From Papio anubis (lineage: Eukaryota > Chordata > Mammalia > Primates > Cercopithecidae): DNA of 64,000 nucleotides. Shown here piece after piece: positions 11,600-22,607 of the stretch. Every line of letters begins with the position of its first letter. The first letter of the stretch is position 1. Both the position numbers and the translations under genes were made by a program. A model generated the notes under the pieces. It was not told where the DNA came from. It ran no database searches and saw nothing but the letters and a program-made list of their open reading frames with translations. The DNA is taken from assembly GCF_008728515.1 (NCBI RefSeq), contig NC_044986.1, forward strand, positions 112,146,313 through 112,210,312, read 5' to 3'.

Positions 11600-12365
11600 G
11601 AATGAATGCATTCTGAAAAGGATAAGAAAGCATATTTCTTTCTATGCATCCTAATGACCTCCATCTCCGGCCGCCCCCTGGCAGCCTGACTCTCGGGTCT
11701 TAGATAGATGATATCATCATGACATGTTTTCTGTGCACGCTGCTATCACGGGGAATTATCTGATTGTCTGGAAGTCCATTTGCTAAAGTGGGACAAAGGG
11801 AAAAACTGGGCAGAGAAGAATTTCGGAGGTAAGAATGAGGTCTTGTGTAGTCAAGAGGGGCAGTGTTAACCCTGTCAGCTTAACAAGCCATTTGCCTCTG
11901 TCTCTCGCTCATTTAAATCACCTGCTGTTAATAGCCTTCCTGGAAGTGTGTCCCCTGGTAACACAGGCTGATCTCAGTTCCCTGTTCACCCCCTGTGGGC
12001 CCCCATGCCTCGTTCTCCTGGTGTGCTTTGTAATGCTGACGATGACTCTCTGGACCAGAAATTTCCGACACATCAATTTCGTCTTCCCTCTGCCCCGAGG
12101 GGTGAAGTCAGTTCTTCAAAAATTTTCTTTCTAATGTCAGGCTTTCAAATTCTGGTATCCTTTGACTATTCAGAGATTAATACTTAGAGGAACTGGAAGA
12201 AGCCTCCAGGGGCAGGGGCTTGATGCCTCCCCATTTTCCTTCCTCCCAGAGAAGAGGACAAAGGACTGTGCTCATGTCTGCAGGCCGGGTTATATTTTAG
12301 GGAAGATGGGACTAATTTGTGTCCGGAGACTGGTTTCTTAGGAGAACTGATTAAGCTGCCTGGAT
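11600..12365. other. Unique intron sequence with a CTCF-like motif
   Basis: No repeat was recognised. 11669-11686 reads ggccgccccctggcagcc, which on the minus strand resembles the CTCF core. The ORF at 11835-12134 has no recognisable domain. Confidence 0.5.
11669..11686 (-). promoter_or_regulatory. Candidate CTCF motif
   Basis: The minus strand carries CCAGGGGGCGGCC-type spacing in non-repeat sequence. This is a visual match only. Confidence 0.35.
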
Positions 12366-12370
12366 GCTTG

Positions 12371-12677
12371 GGTTTTTTTTTGTTTTGTTTTGTTTTGTTT
12401 TGCTTTTTGTTTTGTTGTTTTCTGAGACGGAGTCTCACTCTGTCGCCCAGGCTAGAGTACAATGGTGTAATCTCAGCTCACTGCAACCTCCACCTCTCAA
12501 GTTCAAGCGATTCTCCTGCCTCAGCCTCCTGAGTGGCTGGGATTACAGGCACACACCACCGTACCCAGCTATTTTTTATATTTTTAGTAGAGACAGGGTT
12601 TTGCCATGTTGGCCAGGCTGGTTTTGAATACCTGACCTCAGATGATCCGCCCGCCTAGGCATCCCAAAGTCCTGGCC
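12371..12677 (-). repeat. AluS with internal deletion
   Basis: A gttttgttttgtttt tail, then an Alu body. About 28 bp between cccaaagt and cctggcc are missing at the 5' end of the element. Confidence 0.92.
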
Positions 12678-12764
12678 TGCTTGGTATTGTTCGAATCAGC
12701 TTATACATTCCCAGGAAGGAGGACTTTTCTCCTTCCGCACCCACTTTGGATTTAACTTTTAAGC

Positions 12765-12910
12765 ACTCAGAGCCTGCCTCTGGGTCAGACTACCTGGCTT
12801 TGAGGCCCAGCTCCACCATGTCATAGCCAGGTGACCTTTAATGTGGGAATGATGATAACAAGAACATACGCCTCATAGGGTTGTTGAGATGGTTAACTGC
12901 AGTCCTGTAT
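12765..12910 (+). repeat. MIR SINE
   Basis: Forward MIR (gtcagactacctggctttga, cctcatagggttgttgagat) with an internal deletion. Confidence 0.7.
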
Positions 12911-12924
12911 CGATTAGTGGGCTC

Positions 12925-13110
12925 TTGTAAAGACTTGCGAGATGCTAGGCATCGTTCTAAGGGCTTTCTCTGTTAGAAGGTCTTTGATCCTCACAACACT
13001 CCAATGAGACAGGTACTGGTATTGTATTGACAGGTTCGTTTAACCTGCCTGAAGCCACACAGCCAGTAAGGAGCTCCAAATCTGGGCTCTTAACCACCGG
13101 GCACAGGGCA
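12925..13110 (-). repeat. MIR SINE
   Basis: Reversed MIR (gatgctaggcatcgttctaa, cctcacaacactccaatgag, gccacacagccagtaag). Confidence 0.75.
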
Positions 13111-13166
13111 GGTGCCCCATGAATGTCAGGAGCTGTGTGGCCACTCTGTGAGCTCCTGAAGGTTGG

Positions 13167-13519
13167 TGATACGGTTTGGCTGTGTTCCCACTCAAGTCCC
13201 ACCTTGAATTGTAATAATCCCCACGTGTCAAAGACAGGGCCAGGTGGAGATAATTGAATCATGGGGGGTGGTTTCCCCCATACTGTTCTTATAGTAGTAA
13301 GTAAATCTCATGAGATCTGATGGTTTTTATAAATGGGAATTCCCCTGCACAACCTCTCTCTTGCCTGCCGCCACGTAAGACATCGCTTGCCCTTCCACCG
13401 TGATGGTGAGGCCTCCCCAGCCATATGGAACTGTGAATTCATTAAACCTCTTTTTCTTTATAAATTAGTCAGTCTCAGGTATGTCTTTATTGGCCGTGTG
13501 AGAACAGTCCAGTACAGTC
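13167..13519 (+). mobile_element. MST/THE1-type MaLR solo LTR
   Basis: Starts tgatacggtttggctgtgtt, runs through attgaatcatggggggtgg and gagatctgatggttttta, and ends aattagtcagtctcaggtat then gtgagaacagtccagtaca. No internal region adjoins it. Confidence 0.88.
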
Positions 13520-13752
13520 AGGGACCGTGGCTTCCTATGGCAGATCCATGTACCCGTCACCCTACCCAGCACATAGTGGGTGCTCGATAAATACTATTCT
13601 GAATCCAGGGAGACATATGTGTGAAGGCAGACTGTACACGGAAAGGCATCAGAATTCTAATTACCTCACAAATACGCATTTTCCCCACAACACAGTGATT
13701 CTTTCTTTCCAGATGCTCAGTCCTAGTTGCACTCATTAGAATCAACAGATTC

Positions 13753-14098
13753 CCACTTTGGGAGGCTGAGGCGGGAGGATTGCTTAAGGCCAGGAGTTCG
13801 AGACTAACCTGGGCAACATAGCAAGACCCTGTCTCTACAAAAAATTTTAAAAATTAGCCAGGTGTGGTGGCTTGCACCTCTAGTCCCAGCTACTTGGGAG
13901 ACTGAGGTGGGAGGATCACTCCCACCTACCCCTTGGCCTGCAGACCAGTCCCTAGGGGTGTGCTTGGAGACCTAGGCCATTCCCAGCTTCCTGGCAGGAG
14001 CCCAGGAGTTCAAGGTTGCTGCGAGCTATAATTGTCGCACTGTACTCCAGCCTGAGTGACAGAGTGAGACCCTTTCTCTAAATAAAGATAAAGAAAAA
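13753..14098 (+). repeat. AluJ carrying a 77-bp foreign insert
   Basis: 5'-truncated Alu with target repeats agaatcaacagattc (13738-13752) and agaatccacagattc (14099-14113). At 13921-13997 the right arm is interrupted by non-Alu sequence, after which the arm resumes at gagcccaggagttcaagg. Confidence 0.92.
13921..13997 (+). other. Non-Alu insert inside the AluJ, similar to 18878-18962
   Basis: It shares ggggtgtgcttggaga exactly with the downstream site, followed by matching ccattcc and ttcctggcag blocks in the same order. Only the Alu is interrupted, so the insert came after the Alu. Confidence 0.75.
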
Positions 14099-14944
14099 AG
14101 AATCCACAGATTCCTTGACCCACCCAAGACCAATCAAGTCAGAATCCCAAGGGTGCCCCAGTCATCTCTGGCTTTTTAAACTGCCACGCTGATTCTAATG
14201 TGCTCCCAGGGCTGAAATCACTAATTTAGAAGATCCAGGTGATATTTCTACACAGACCTCCTGCTTCCTGTTCTGAAACCTCTCACTCTGGACAAAACAT
14301 GAGGGTCTGTTTGGAGGAAGGAATCCCAAAGAGTACAGTGGATGATCCTTGATGCAGGTATTGCTGTGGACAGACAGGGAGGACACTTCAATCAAGCAGC
14401 TAGAAAGGACAGCTTGGGATGCAGCTTGGAAGAGCTACCGAGAGGGAGCAGCCGAAAGCAGGCAGTAAAAGCCGTGTCTGAGTTCACCCCCAGGGAGCTG
14501 GGCCAGCAACTCGGTGTAATTCATTGATTCTACCTGTGTACTTGATCATCAGAACCCACCTCACTCATATGCATTAGCATGGAAGTCCAGGCCAGGGTTT
14601 TCATTTTGCTTTTGTTCTGTTTGATTTTTCCCTCCACTCTGACAGAGGAAGTGAAAGTCTTGAAGATTACGTGCCAACAGGAGATTGCTGTTGTTTGGCT
14701 ACAAAAACCCTGAGCTCTTGGCCTGGATGAATTTTGATAGAGGCAGGAGTCCACCCAGCACAGTCTCCGTCCCGGAGTAGCTCAGCCTCTCCCCCAGTGA
14801 ATGCCTGGGTGTTCCCAGACAGTGGCAGCTGGGAGATCTCCTACCCAGAAAGGAAGCAGGATAAGGATGTAATGAGGATGTTGTTAAGAGGTTGGCATGG
14901 GGAAGGGAAATGCACAGTGGACGTGTGGAAGGAATTAACGAGCA

Positions 14945-15120
14945 GTAAGTAATAACTATGTGTCAAGAGCTGAGTTACATGCCCCATACACCATCTTCTT
15001 TAACTCCGTGGTGTGCAGAAAGTTGGAGATATTATGTCCACTTTACAGAAAAGAAGCTGAAGCTCTGGGAAGTGAAGCTACTGGGTCCTGATCCCACAGC
15101 AGTTCAGGAAACCTTAATGC
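14945..15120 (-). repeat. MIR SINE
   Basis: Reversed, diverged MIR (tatgtgtcaagagctgagtt, ttatgtccactttacag). Confidence 0.6.
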
Positions 15121-15184
15121 CAATCCAAGTCTGTGACTTCAAAGCCTTCTTGTTTCCTAGCAGCAATCTTAGGTTCTTATTTTA

Positions 15185-15342
15185 TGTGCTTTAGAGACAG
15201 GATCTTGCTCTGTCACCTAGGCTGGAGTGCAGTGGAGCAATTATAGCTCACTGCAGGTCTCAAACTTCTAGGCTCGAGCAATCCTCCTGCCTCAGCTTCC
15301 CAAAGTGCTGAGACCTCAGGTATGCACCATCATACCTGGCCA
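15185..15342 (-). repeat. AluJ remnant, deleted dimer
   Basis: gagacaggatcttgctctgt followed by a short Alu body in which the two arms are fused, 158 bp in all. Confidence 0.85.
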
Positions 15343-15554
15343 ATCCTGGGTTCTTCAGGCTGGGATCTGATGCCCAGGTCCGCAGATGATGACCAGTAAG
15401 GTTGATGTCATCCAAAGAAGGTCAGAGACGTTGCGTTTGGTCTAAAACCCCGCAGGGACTGTAGAAGTGAGCATCCTACCTCTCTCTGTGTGTGTGTGCC
15501 TCTTTGTCTAGCTAAGAAGTGTCAGGTCTGGAGTGATTTCTAAAAAGCAAAACT

Positions 15555-15852
15555 GGCCGGGCACGGTGGCTCACACCTATAATCCTAGCGCTTTGGGAGG
15601 CCAAGGTGGGCGGATCACTTGAGGTCAGGAGCTCAAGACCAGCCTGGCCAACATGGTGAGACTCTGTCTCTACCAAAAATAACAAAAATTAGCAGGGCCT
15701 GGTGGTGGGTACCTGTAATCCCAGCTACTTGGGAGGCTGAGGCATGAGAATCACTTGAACCCGGAAGGTGGAGGCTGCAGTGAGCCGAAAATGTGCCACT
15801 GAACTCTAGCCTGGGTGACACAGCGACACTCTGTCTCTGATAATAGTAATAA
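15555..15852 (+). repeat. AluS
   Basis: Full-length Alu. Target repeat aagcaaaact on both sides; the tail has become ataatagtaataata. Confidence 0.94.
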
Positions 15853-16058
15853 TAAGCAAAACTTACAATACCATGTACTCCTGTGCACACATACACAGAC
15901 ACAGGGATGCTGCATGACGTGGAACATGAACATACATGGTCAAGCTTCCCATTTCTCTACACCGTCTGCTTTGCTTTCTCTGGTAAGTAGAGCAAGGCCT
16001 CCCTTAAAGCCTTCGATGGCAGTACTGGGGTTACATTAATGTGTTCCCTCCTGCTCGT

Positions 16059-16075
16059 TCTGCAGGGGGCAGCAC
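16059..16075 (+). promoter_or_regulatory. Candidate CTCF motif
   Basis: tctgcagggggcagcac resembles the CTCF core with one mismatch, in unique sequence. Its orientation diverges from the candidate at 11669. Confidence 0.35.
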
Positions 16076-16577
16076 TGGTTAAAGGAAGCCACTGGAAGCG
16101 GGCTATGGATCCCACTTTCTGTTACAACCATAGAATTCTGTGGCCTATAGAGTCAGGACAAGAACCTTGACCTCTCATCTTGGCCCAGGGCTTATTCAGA
16201 GTCTATAGTTTGGTCTGGGAGAAGCTCTGAGAGGAAGATGCACGCTTGCTATTTTTTTACCTTCTTGTTCTAACACTCTCACCCTCCCAATTCCTTGAGT
16301 TCTTCCGGAGTCTGTTGGAGGGGCTGGAAAGGCAGTAGCCCAGACAACAAAATCTCTTTTGTGCCTGTGACCTGGACGGTAGTGACCCTTCCTCCTGCAA
16401 ATGGAGGGAAGGAGGGGCGCGGAGGGACAGCGCCCTGCCCAATGGACGCTCCGCCTGGCAGTCAGTGACACTTGCTGCTGTGGGGTCGTGGCCTTAGATG
16501 ATTTCTCTCTCTGTAGACTGACACACTATTAGGAATGGAAAGTGCATTAACTCCTCCAGAGAGAACATGTAAGGCTG

Positions 16578-16613
16578 AGAGAGAGAGAGAGAGAGAGAAA
16601 GAGAGACAGAGCA
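16578..16613. repeat. (GA)n microsatellite
   Basis: gagaga repeats with aa and ac interruptions. Confidence 0.9.
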
Positions 16614-17152
16614 CGCGAGCGAGCTAGGGCATGTGGGGAAGCACAGTCAAATCCCCGGATGAGGTCACTGCCAGGATCTGATCAGGTACCAGCGACAAGA
16701 AGGAGTCAGAGGTCCTCTGCACTGCATGCACATCATCTCCTGAAAAGTCTTCAAGGTCAGTGTTTCCAGTGGCCCAGCCAGGCCCCCGATTTATTTTGAT
16801 GAAACACTTTTGGCAAGAAGAGACAGGCAGGTGACAGAAGCAAAGACTGGGATCCATGGCTTTCTCCTGGCTCTCCTGAATTCCCACGGATGGGTCTTCC
16901 CTGCTCAGCTCCACTTACTAAGGGTGGTTGGGGCTGAAGGTGATGGACTTAGACTGCACCCATATCTACAAGTGGAAGTCTCCAGTGGTTTGAAAGACAG
17001 CCCTGAAACCTGCTGAGAGAGAAGGCATCCCTAGCATTAGGAGGCATTGAATTGAGCAGGAGTTAGAACCAGCAGGACATATGAAGTCACTGCAGGCTCC
17101 TGTGAAGATTGAGAAGGGCTTGGACGTGCGAAGAGAACTCAGGGGAACACTG

Positions 17153-17423
17153 GTTTTTGTTTTTTGCATTTTTTTGAGATGGGATCTCACTCTGTTGCCC
17201 AGGCTGGAGTGCAGCAGCACAATCATGGTTCACAGCAGCCTCAAACTCCTGTGCTGAGACCACAGGCACATGGCACCCACACCCAGCTAATTTTTTAATT
17301 TTTTGTGGAGATGGGGTCTCACTTTGTTGCCCAGGCTGGTCTCGAACTCCTGGCCTCAGGCAGTCTTCCTGCCTCAGCCTCCCAAAGTGCTGAGGTTACA
17401 GGTATGAGCCACCATGCCCTCCT
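17153..17423 (-). repeat. AluJ
   Basis: Alu body with an exact 9-bp target repeat ggaacactg at 17144 and 17424. Part of the right arm is deleted. Confidence 0.92.
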
Positions 17424-17432
17424 GGAACACTG

Positions 17433-17478
17433 TTTTTTGTTTTGTTTTGTTTTGTTTTGTTTTGTTTTGTTTTGTTTA
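17433..17478. repeat. (GTTTT)n microsatellite
   Basis: About eight gtttt units directly after the downstream target repeat of the AluJ. Confidence 0.95.
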
Positions 17479-17574
17479 TCAGTGTAAAAGCTTCTCCTGC
17501 TAAAATCCTATTCCACCTCACCATTCACTCCTTCACTTATTGATCCATCCAGGCCATCATTTAACACTAACCAT

Positions 17575-18530
17575 TTGGGTCAAGCTTGGATGTGGAGAAA
17601 GGGGAATAGTTATACACTGTTGGTGGGAATGCAAATTCATGCAACATCTATGGAAAACAGTGTGGAGATTTCTCAGAGAACTAAAAACCAAAGAACCATT
17701 TGACCAAGCAGTCTCACTACTGGGTATCTACTCAAAGGGAGATAAATCATTATATCAAAAAGGTACCTGCACTTGTATGTTTATCACAGTACTATTCACA
17801 ATAGCTAAGACATGGAATCCACTTAAGTGTCCATCAATGGACACTTAGATAAAGAAAACGTTGTGACCTGGTGCAGTGGCTCACTGTAATCCCAGCACTT
17901 TGGGAGGCCAAGGCGGGCGGATCACCTGAGGTCAAAAGTTCAAGACCAGCCTGACCAACATGGAGAAACCCTGTCTCTACTAAAAATACAAAATTAGCTG
18001 GGTGTGGCGGCGCACACCTATAATCCCAGCTACTCAAGAGGCTGAGGCAGGGGAATCGCTTGAACCCAGGAGGCAGAAGTTGCAGTGAGCCGAGATGGTG
18101 CCATTGCACTCCAGCCTGGGCAACAAGAGTGAAACTCCATCTCAAAAACAAAAAACGAAAAAGAAGAAAAGAAAAGAAAATGTGGTATACATATACAATG
18201 GAATAGTATTCAGCCATCAAAAAGAATGAAGTCATGTTTTTTGCGCAACATGGATGGAACTGGAAGTCATTATCTTAAGTGAAATAGCTCAAAAACAAAA
18301 AGTCAAATACACATGTTCTCACTTAAAGTACACACGTGGACGTGGAGTGTGGAATAATGGACATTGGAGACATGAAAGTGTGGGAGGGGGTGAGGGATGA
18401 GAAATTACCTGATGGGTACAATGGATGCTATTTGGGTGACGGACACACTAAAAACCCAGACTGCCACTGCACAGTATATCCATGTAACAGAACTGCACTT
18501 GTACCCCTTCAATGTATAGAAATAAGAAAC
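17575..18530 (+). mobile_element. L1 3' end (ORF2 C-terminus plus 3' UTR), Alu-interrupted
   Basis: The left part translates to an L1 ORF2 tail (HCWWECKF, WKTVWRFLRELKT, LLGIYSKGDKS, FTIAKTWN). The right part, after an Alu, has ggaatagtattcagccatca, tgttctcacttaaagtac and catgtaacagaactgcactt. It is an L1PB/L1MA-age, 5'-truncated, inactive copy. Confidence 0.9.
17865..18172 (+). repeat. AluS inserted in the L1
   Basis: Splits the L1. Target repeats aaagaaaacgttgt (17851) and aaagaaaatgtggt (18173). Confidence 0.93.
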
Positions 18531-18551
18531 AAAGAGATGTGGATAATACAG

Positions 18552-20750
18552 TCCCTGCTTTCAAGATGCTGTCATCCTTGAAAACGCATGGATTTAGGAA
18601 CAAATATGGAAGTGTGGTAGGACAGTGCCTCAGATGAGGCCTGCTGGAGCTTGGAGCACTCTGAGTGTCCCGTCATGAGCTGCTGAGCAAGGCAGCTCTC
18701 TCTGCAGAGGGGCTACAGAGCGGGGTCTTGCATAAATGGTATTTGGGCAGTAGAGACAGGGGAGGGGCTTTGAGGCCAAGGGACTCGGAGCAGCCAGGCA
18801 GTGGTTGAGCCTACCATTGAAGAGCAGGGCTCCCTGAAGCAGGCAGGAGCAGAGGGGCCCCTTCTCCCTCCTCGTCTCCCACCCCTCCTGGTGTGCAGGC
18901 CTCACCCTCCAATCTCCTGGGGGTGTGCTTGGAGATCTAGCCCATTCCTTGATTCCTGGCAGACTTTCAGACTGTGCCGGAACCTCCAAACCCCTCTCTC
19001 AGATCCCAGGGCCCTTGGCTCAGCTCATCTGCTTTTGCTTTCTTGACCGTGATTTTCTGAACATTCCTACCTCTTGGCTTATCAGTCTGCAGGAGACTGT
19101 TTCGCTTTGCCTGAATTGAGACTGACTTCATATTTATTATGTGGTTTGGCTTCAGAATCAAGACAAGATGTCAGTGCCAAGCTGCCTAATGGCCGACATT
19201 CGCATGCGTTAAAAACCTAATAAAACATCGCCTCCAAAATTTCAGGCCAAATCCACTTATGTCAATATCTAGCATCAGGTCTCACCCAGAATATCCTGTC
19301 GGGTTTCAGGAGTTGGGCTTGAAATCTTCCCCAGGCTGTGGGAACGGCGCACGTCGTGCTTGTGTGCTGGACTTTGTTGGGGCTAGACCATGAGACAGTT
19401 CATGCCAGTCACATCTCTGGTTTTCTCAGAAACTGTGTTGAAGCCATGTAATATCCCTTATGTGTACTTCTTGGAAAAGGCTGAACCGTTTCTTTTATCT
19501 GCTAACGAAGCTTGTGTAACCTTGCAAGATCTCCCTCTGCAGAGTCCAATTCTGTGCCCAGCAGTAGAAATTCGTTTGTCTCATAAATGCCCCACCCTCT
19601 TCAATGGACTTTGTCTTACTTAAGTTCCTAATCCCCCTGTTCGGTGCTATGTTGAATTCCGTAAACGTCCGCTAAACCTTTAGAAGTACGTAGAATATAG
19701 AATAAATTAATATTTTCAGTCCAGGATGATGTTACAGACTCAAATTTTCTTTGGACCCAAGGACACCTGTCTATTTTCATCCATTAATTACATGCCAGGA
19801 GGGAGGGGGCTGTGTGGCTTTTACATCCTTGCTCGCCTGACTTTCATGAAAATGCTGTTTAGGAATAAATATTTTTCAGCCCAGAGTTGATCTTCCCTCT
19901 TTAGCCTCCCGGGAGAGCAGTATCTGCACTGTACTTTTTCATTACTCTCCTAGCCCAGTGAGGGTGTCTTTTTAATTGTATCGAAAATGACATCGTCAGC
20001 TGAGCAAAATGTATCTCTCCGGCATGCACCTGCCAGTCATCCGCAAGAGCCATGGGGAGGTAATGCTTTAGAGAGAGGACTCCCAGGGGAGAGCACTTAG
20101 GGAACTTCCAAATGAAATGAAAAGCCAGTTTCGTGTCTCCGGGCATATCACTGGGGCTGGAGAGGGACTTCTTTTACTTCCGGCCAATAAATGCAATTTT
20201 AACCCCAAAGAACCAATAGGCAGGGACAGGTGCAAGGAGGAAAACTCCTATAGTGAATGCAGCGGGTATTTCTGAGTGGACACTGGGAGTAAGAAAGTGT
20301 GCTGTGTAGGGTAAGGCTGCTCAAATAAGTTTAATTCCAAGGGAAGTGGCCTGCATTCTATTCCCCTCACCGTGTAGTGATGATTTATTCATGGTTCCCG
20401 AGATGAAGGATGACAGCTCACCCCGAAGGGTATTTAGATTCTGATCAGAGAAGGTCTTTGTCAAAGTGAGGAGGGGATAATTTTAATAGGGATTCAGTTA
20501 CTGATTAAGGAGAAAGGGGGACCCCTCTTTTGCTGAGCACCTCTCATGCACCAGGTCCCTTGTGAATGATCATTTATTGAGTCCTCACGACAGCTTTGGG
20601 GGGGTAGAGGTTATTGTTGCAATGTTCAAAGTGAGGCAGGTGCTGATCAAGGTACACGTCGGCTAGAACTGGCTTTCAGAGCCCTGAAGGCTGACTACAA
20701 ATTCACCACCCAGATTCCACGAAAGAGGCACTTAGGTTTTAGGAAAGTCA
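18552..20750. other. Unique intron sequence, 2.2 kb
   Basis: No gene was recognised. The first 30 bp may be an L2 tail (cagtccctgctttcaagatg). 18878-18962 is the block that reappears inside the AluJ at 13921. The rest looks single-copy, one of the longest such blocks here. Confidence 0.5.
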
Positions 20751-20841
20751 CAGCACAGTCATTCCCTTGGCATCCACAGGGCATTGGTTGCAGGACCCTG
20801 CTACGATACCAAAATCATCGGATGCTCAAGTGCCTTCGATG

Positions 20842-21733
20842 CAGTAGTTCCTTCTTATCTGTGGTGCCACTTTCCACGTATCAGTTATCCACAGCCTGAA
20901 ATGATTCAATACAGGATTCCAGAATTAAACCATCTGTAGGTTTTAAATTGGGTGCCGTTCTGAGTAGCGTGAGGAGATCTTGTGCTGTCCTGCTCCACCC
21001 TGCCCAGGACAAGAATCATCCCTTTGTCTGGCATTGCCACACTGTATAGATCGATGGTCCCCAAGCTTTTTGGCACAAGGGACCAGTTTTGTGGAAGACA
21101 GTTTTTCCATGGACCAGGGTGGGGAGGGGCAAGGCTGGTTTCAGGATGAATCTGTTCCACCTCACATCATCAGGCACTAGTTAGATTCTCATAAGGAGTG
21201 CACACCCTAGATCCCGCACATGCGCAGTTCACAATAGGGTTCGGGTTCCTGGGAGAACCTAATACCACTGCTTACCTGATAGGAGGCAGAGCTCAGGTGA
21301 TAATGCTCGCTCGCCCACTGCTGTGCGGCCTGGTTTCTAACAGGCCACGGACCAGTACTGGTCTACAGCCCAGGGATTGGGGACCCCTAGTGTAGACACT
21401 CCCCACCTTTAGTCAGTTAGTAGCCATCTCGGTGATCTGATCAACTGTCTCAGGATGGCAGCACTTGTGTTCAAGTCAACCTTATTTGATTTCATAATGG
21501 TCTCCAAGTGCAAGTGTAGTGATGGTGGTGTTTGTTAGAATTGTTGTATTTTATTATTAGTTATGGTTGTTAATCTCTTATTCTGCCTAATTTAAAAATT
21601 ACACTTTATCATAGGTATGTATGTATAGGAAAAAAAAAACCCAATATATATAGGGTTTGGTATTACCCATGGTTTCAGGTATCTACTGGGAGTCCCTGGA
21701 ATGTATCCCCCAGGAATATGGGGAAAACGACTG
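20842..21733 (+). mobile_element. Tigger3/4-like transposon inside MER2, itself split
   Basis: The termini cagtagttccttcttatc and ggaatatggggaaaacgactg are near-inverted repeats. The internal sequence includes ttaaattgggtgccgttctg and aatcatccctttgtctgg. MER1B interrupts it at 21052. No transposase frame survives. Confidence 0.7.
21052..21389. mobile_element. MER1B hAT-Charlie transposon
   Basis: tggtccccaagctttttggc at the left and cagggattggggacccct at the right give about 338 bp, the usual MER1B size. Degenerate 8-bp target repeat gtatagat / gtgtagac. Confidence 0.85.
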
Positions 21734-21802
21734 CAAAGTGTGATGTTATTTGCATGTAACCCAGACACATCCTCCTGTATACTTGAAATCATCTCTTGAT
21801 TA

Positions 21803-22109
21803 CTTTTTTTTTTTTTTTTTTGAAACGGAGTCTTGCTTTGTTGCCCAGGCTGGATGGAGTGCAGTGGCACAGTCTCAGCTCACTACAACCTCTGCCTCCC
21901 GGGTTCAAGTGATTCTCCTGCCTCAGCCTCCTGAGTAGCTGGGATTACAGGTGTGCACCACCAGGCCTGCCTAATTTTTTTGTATTTTTAGTAGAGACGG
22001 GGTTTCATCATTTGGACCAGGCTGGTCTCAAACTCATGACCTCAAGTGTTGCACATACCTTGGCCTCCCAAAGGGCTGGGATTACAGGTGTGAGCCACCA
22101 CACTCGGCC
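21803..22109 (-). repeat. AluS inside MER2
   Basis: A 17-T tail then an Alu body, flanked by attact repeats. Confidence 0.93.
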
Positions 22110-22213
22110 AATTACTCTTAATACTTAGTGTGATGTAATGCTATATAGTTGTTATACTATATTTTTGTGTTATTATTGGTGTATTGGTTCTTATTTTTAT
22201 TTGTATTTATTAT

Positions 22214-22513
22214 TTTTTGTTTTGAGATAGAGTCTTACTCTGTCACCCAGTCTGGAGTGCAGTGGCACAATCTCAGCTCACCGCAACCTCCGCCTCCCGG
22301 GTTCAAGCAATTCTCCTGCCTCAGCCTCCCAAGTAGCTGGGATTACAGGCGCACGCCACTATGCTCAGCTAATTTTTTGTTGTTGTTGTATTTTTAGTAC
22401 AGTTGGGGTTTCACCATGTTGGCCAGGCTGATCTTGAACTCCTGACCTCATGATTCACCCACCTCAGTCTACCATAGTGCTGGGATTACAGGCAGGAGCC
22501 ACCACACTTGGCC
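22214..22513 (-). repeat. AluS inside MER2
   Basis: Full-length Alu with a gttgttgttg expansion in the middle A-linker. Confidence 0.93.
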
Positions 22514-22607
22514 TGGTTTTTTTGTTTTTTGTTTTTAAGTATTTTTTGATCCATGGTTGGTTGAATCTACAGATGCAGAACCTGTGGATATGAAGGGTTG
22601 ACTATAC

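Larger units (their letters stand above)
20756..22607 (+). mobile_element. MER2 (Tigger-group DNA transposon) split by three insertions
   Basis: The left end cagtcattcccttggcatcc and the right end atgcagaacctgtggatatgaagggttgac are the MER2 termini. Middle parts at 21734-21802 (ttatttgcatgtaacccaga) and 22110-22213 join in the right order. Other elements occupy 20842-21733, 21803-22109 and 22214-22513. Confidence 0.8.

Noticed and set aside
17540..17848. 102-codon ORF resembling reverse transcriptase-type protein
   Set aside because: It is the decayed L1 ORF2 tail, 5' truncated and Alu-split, not an active element.
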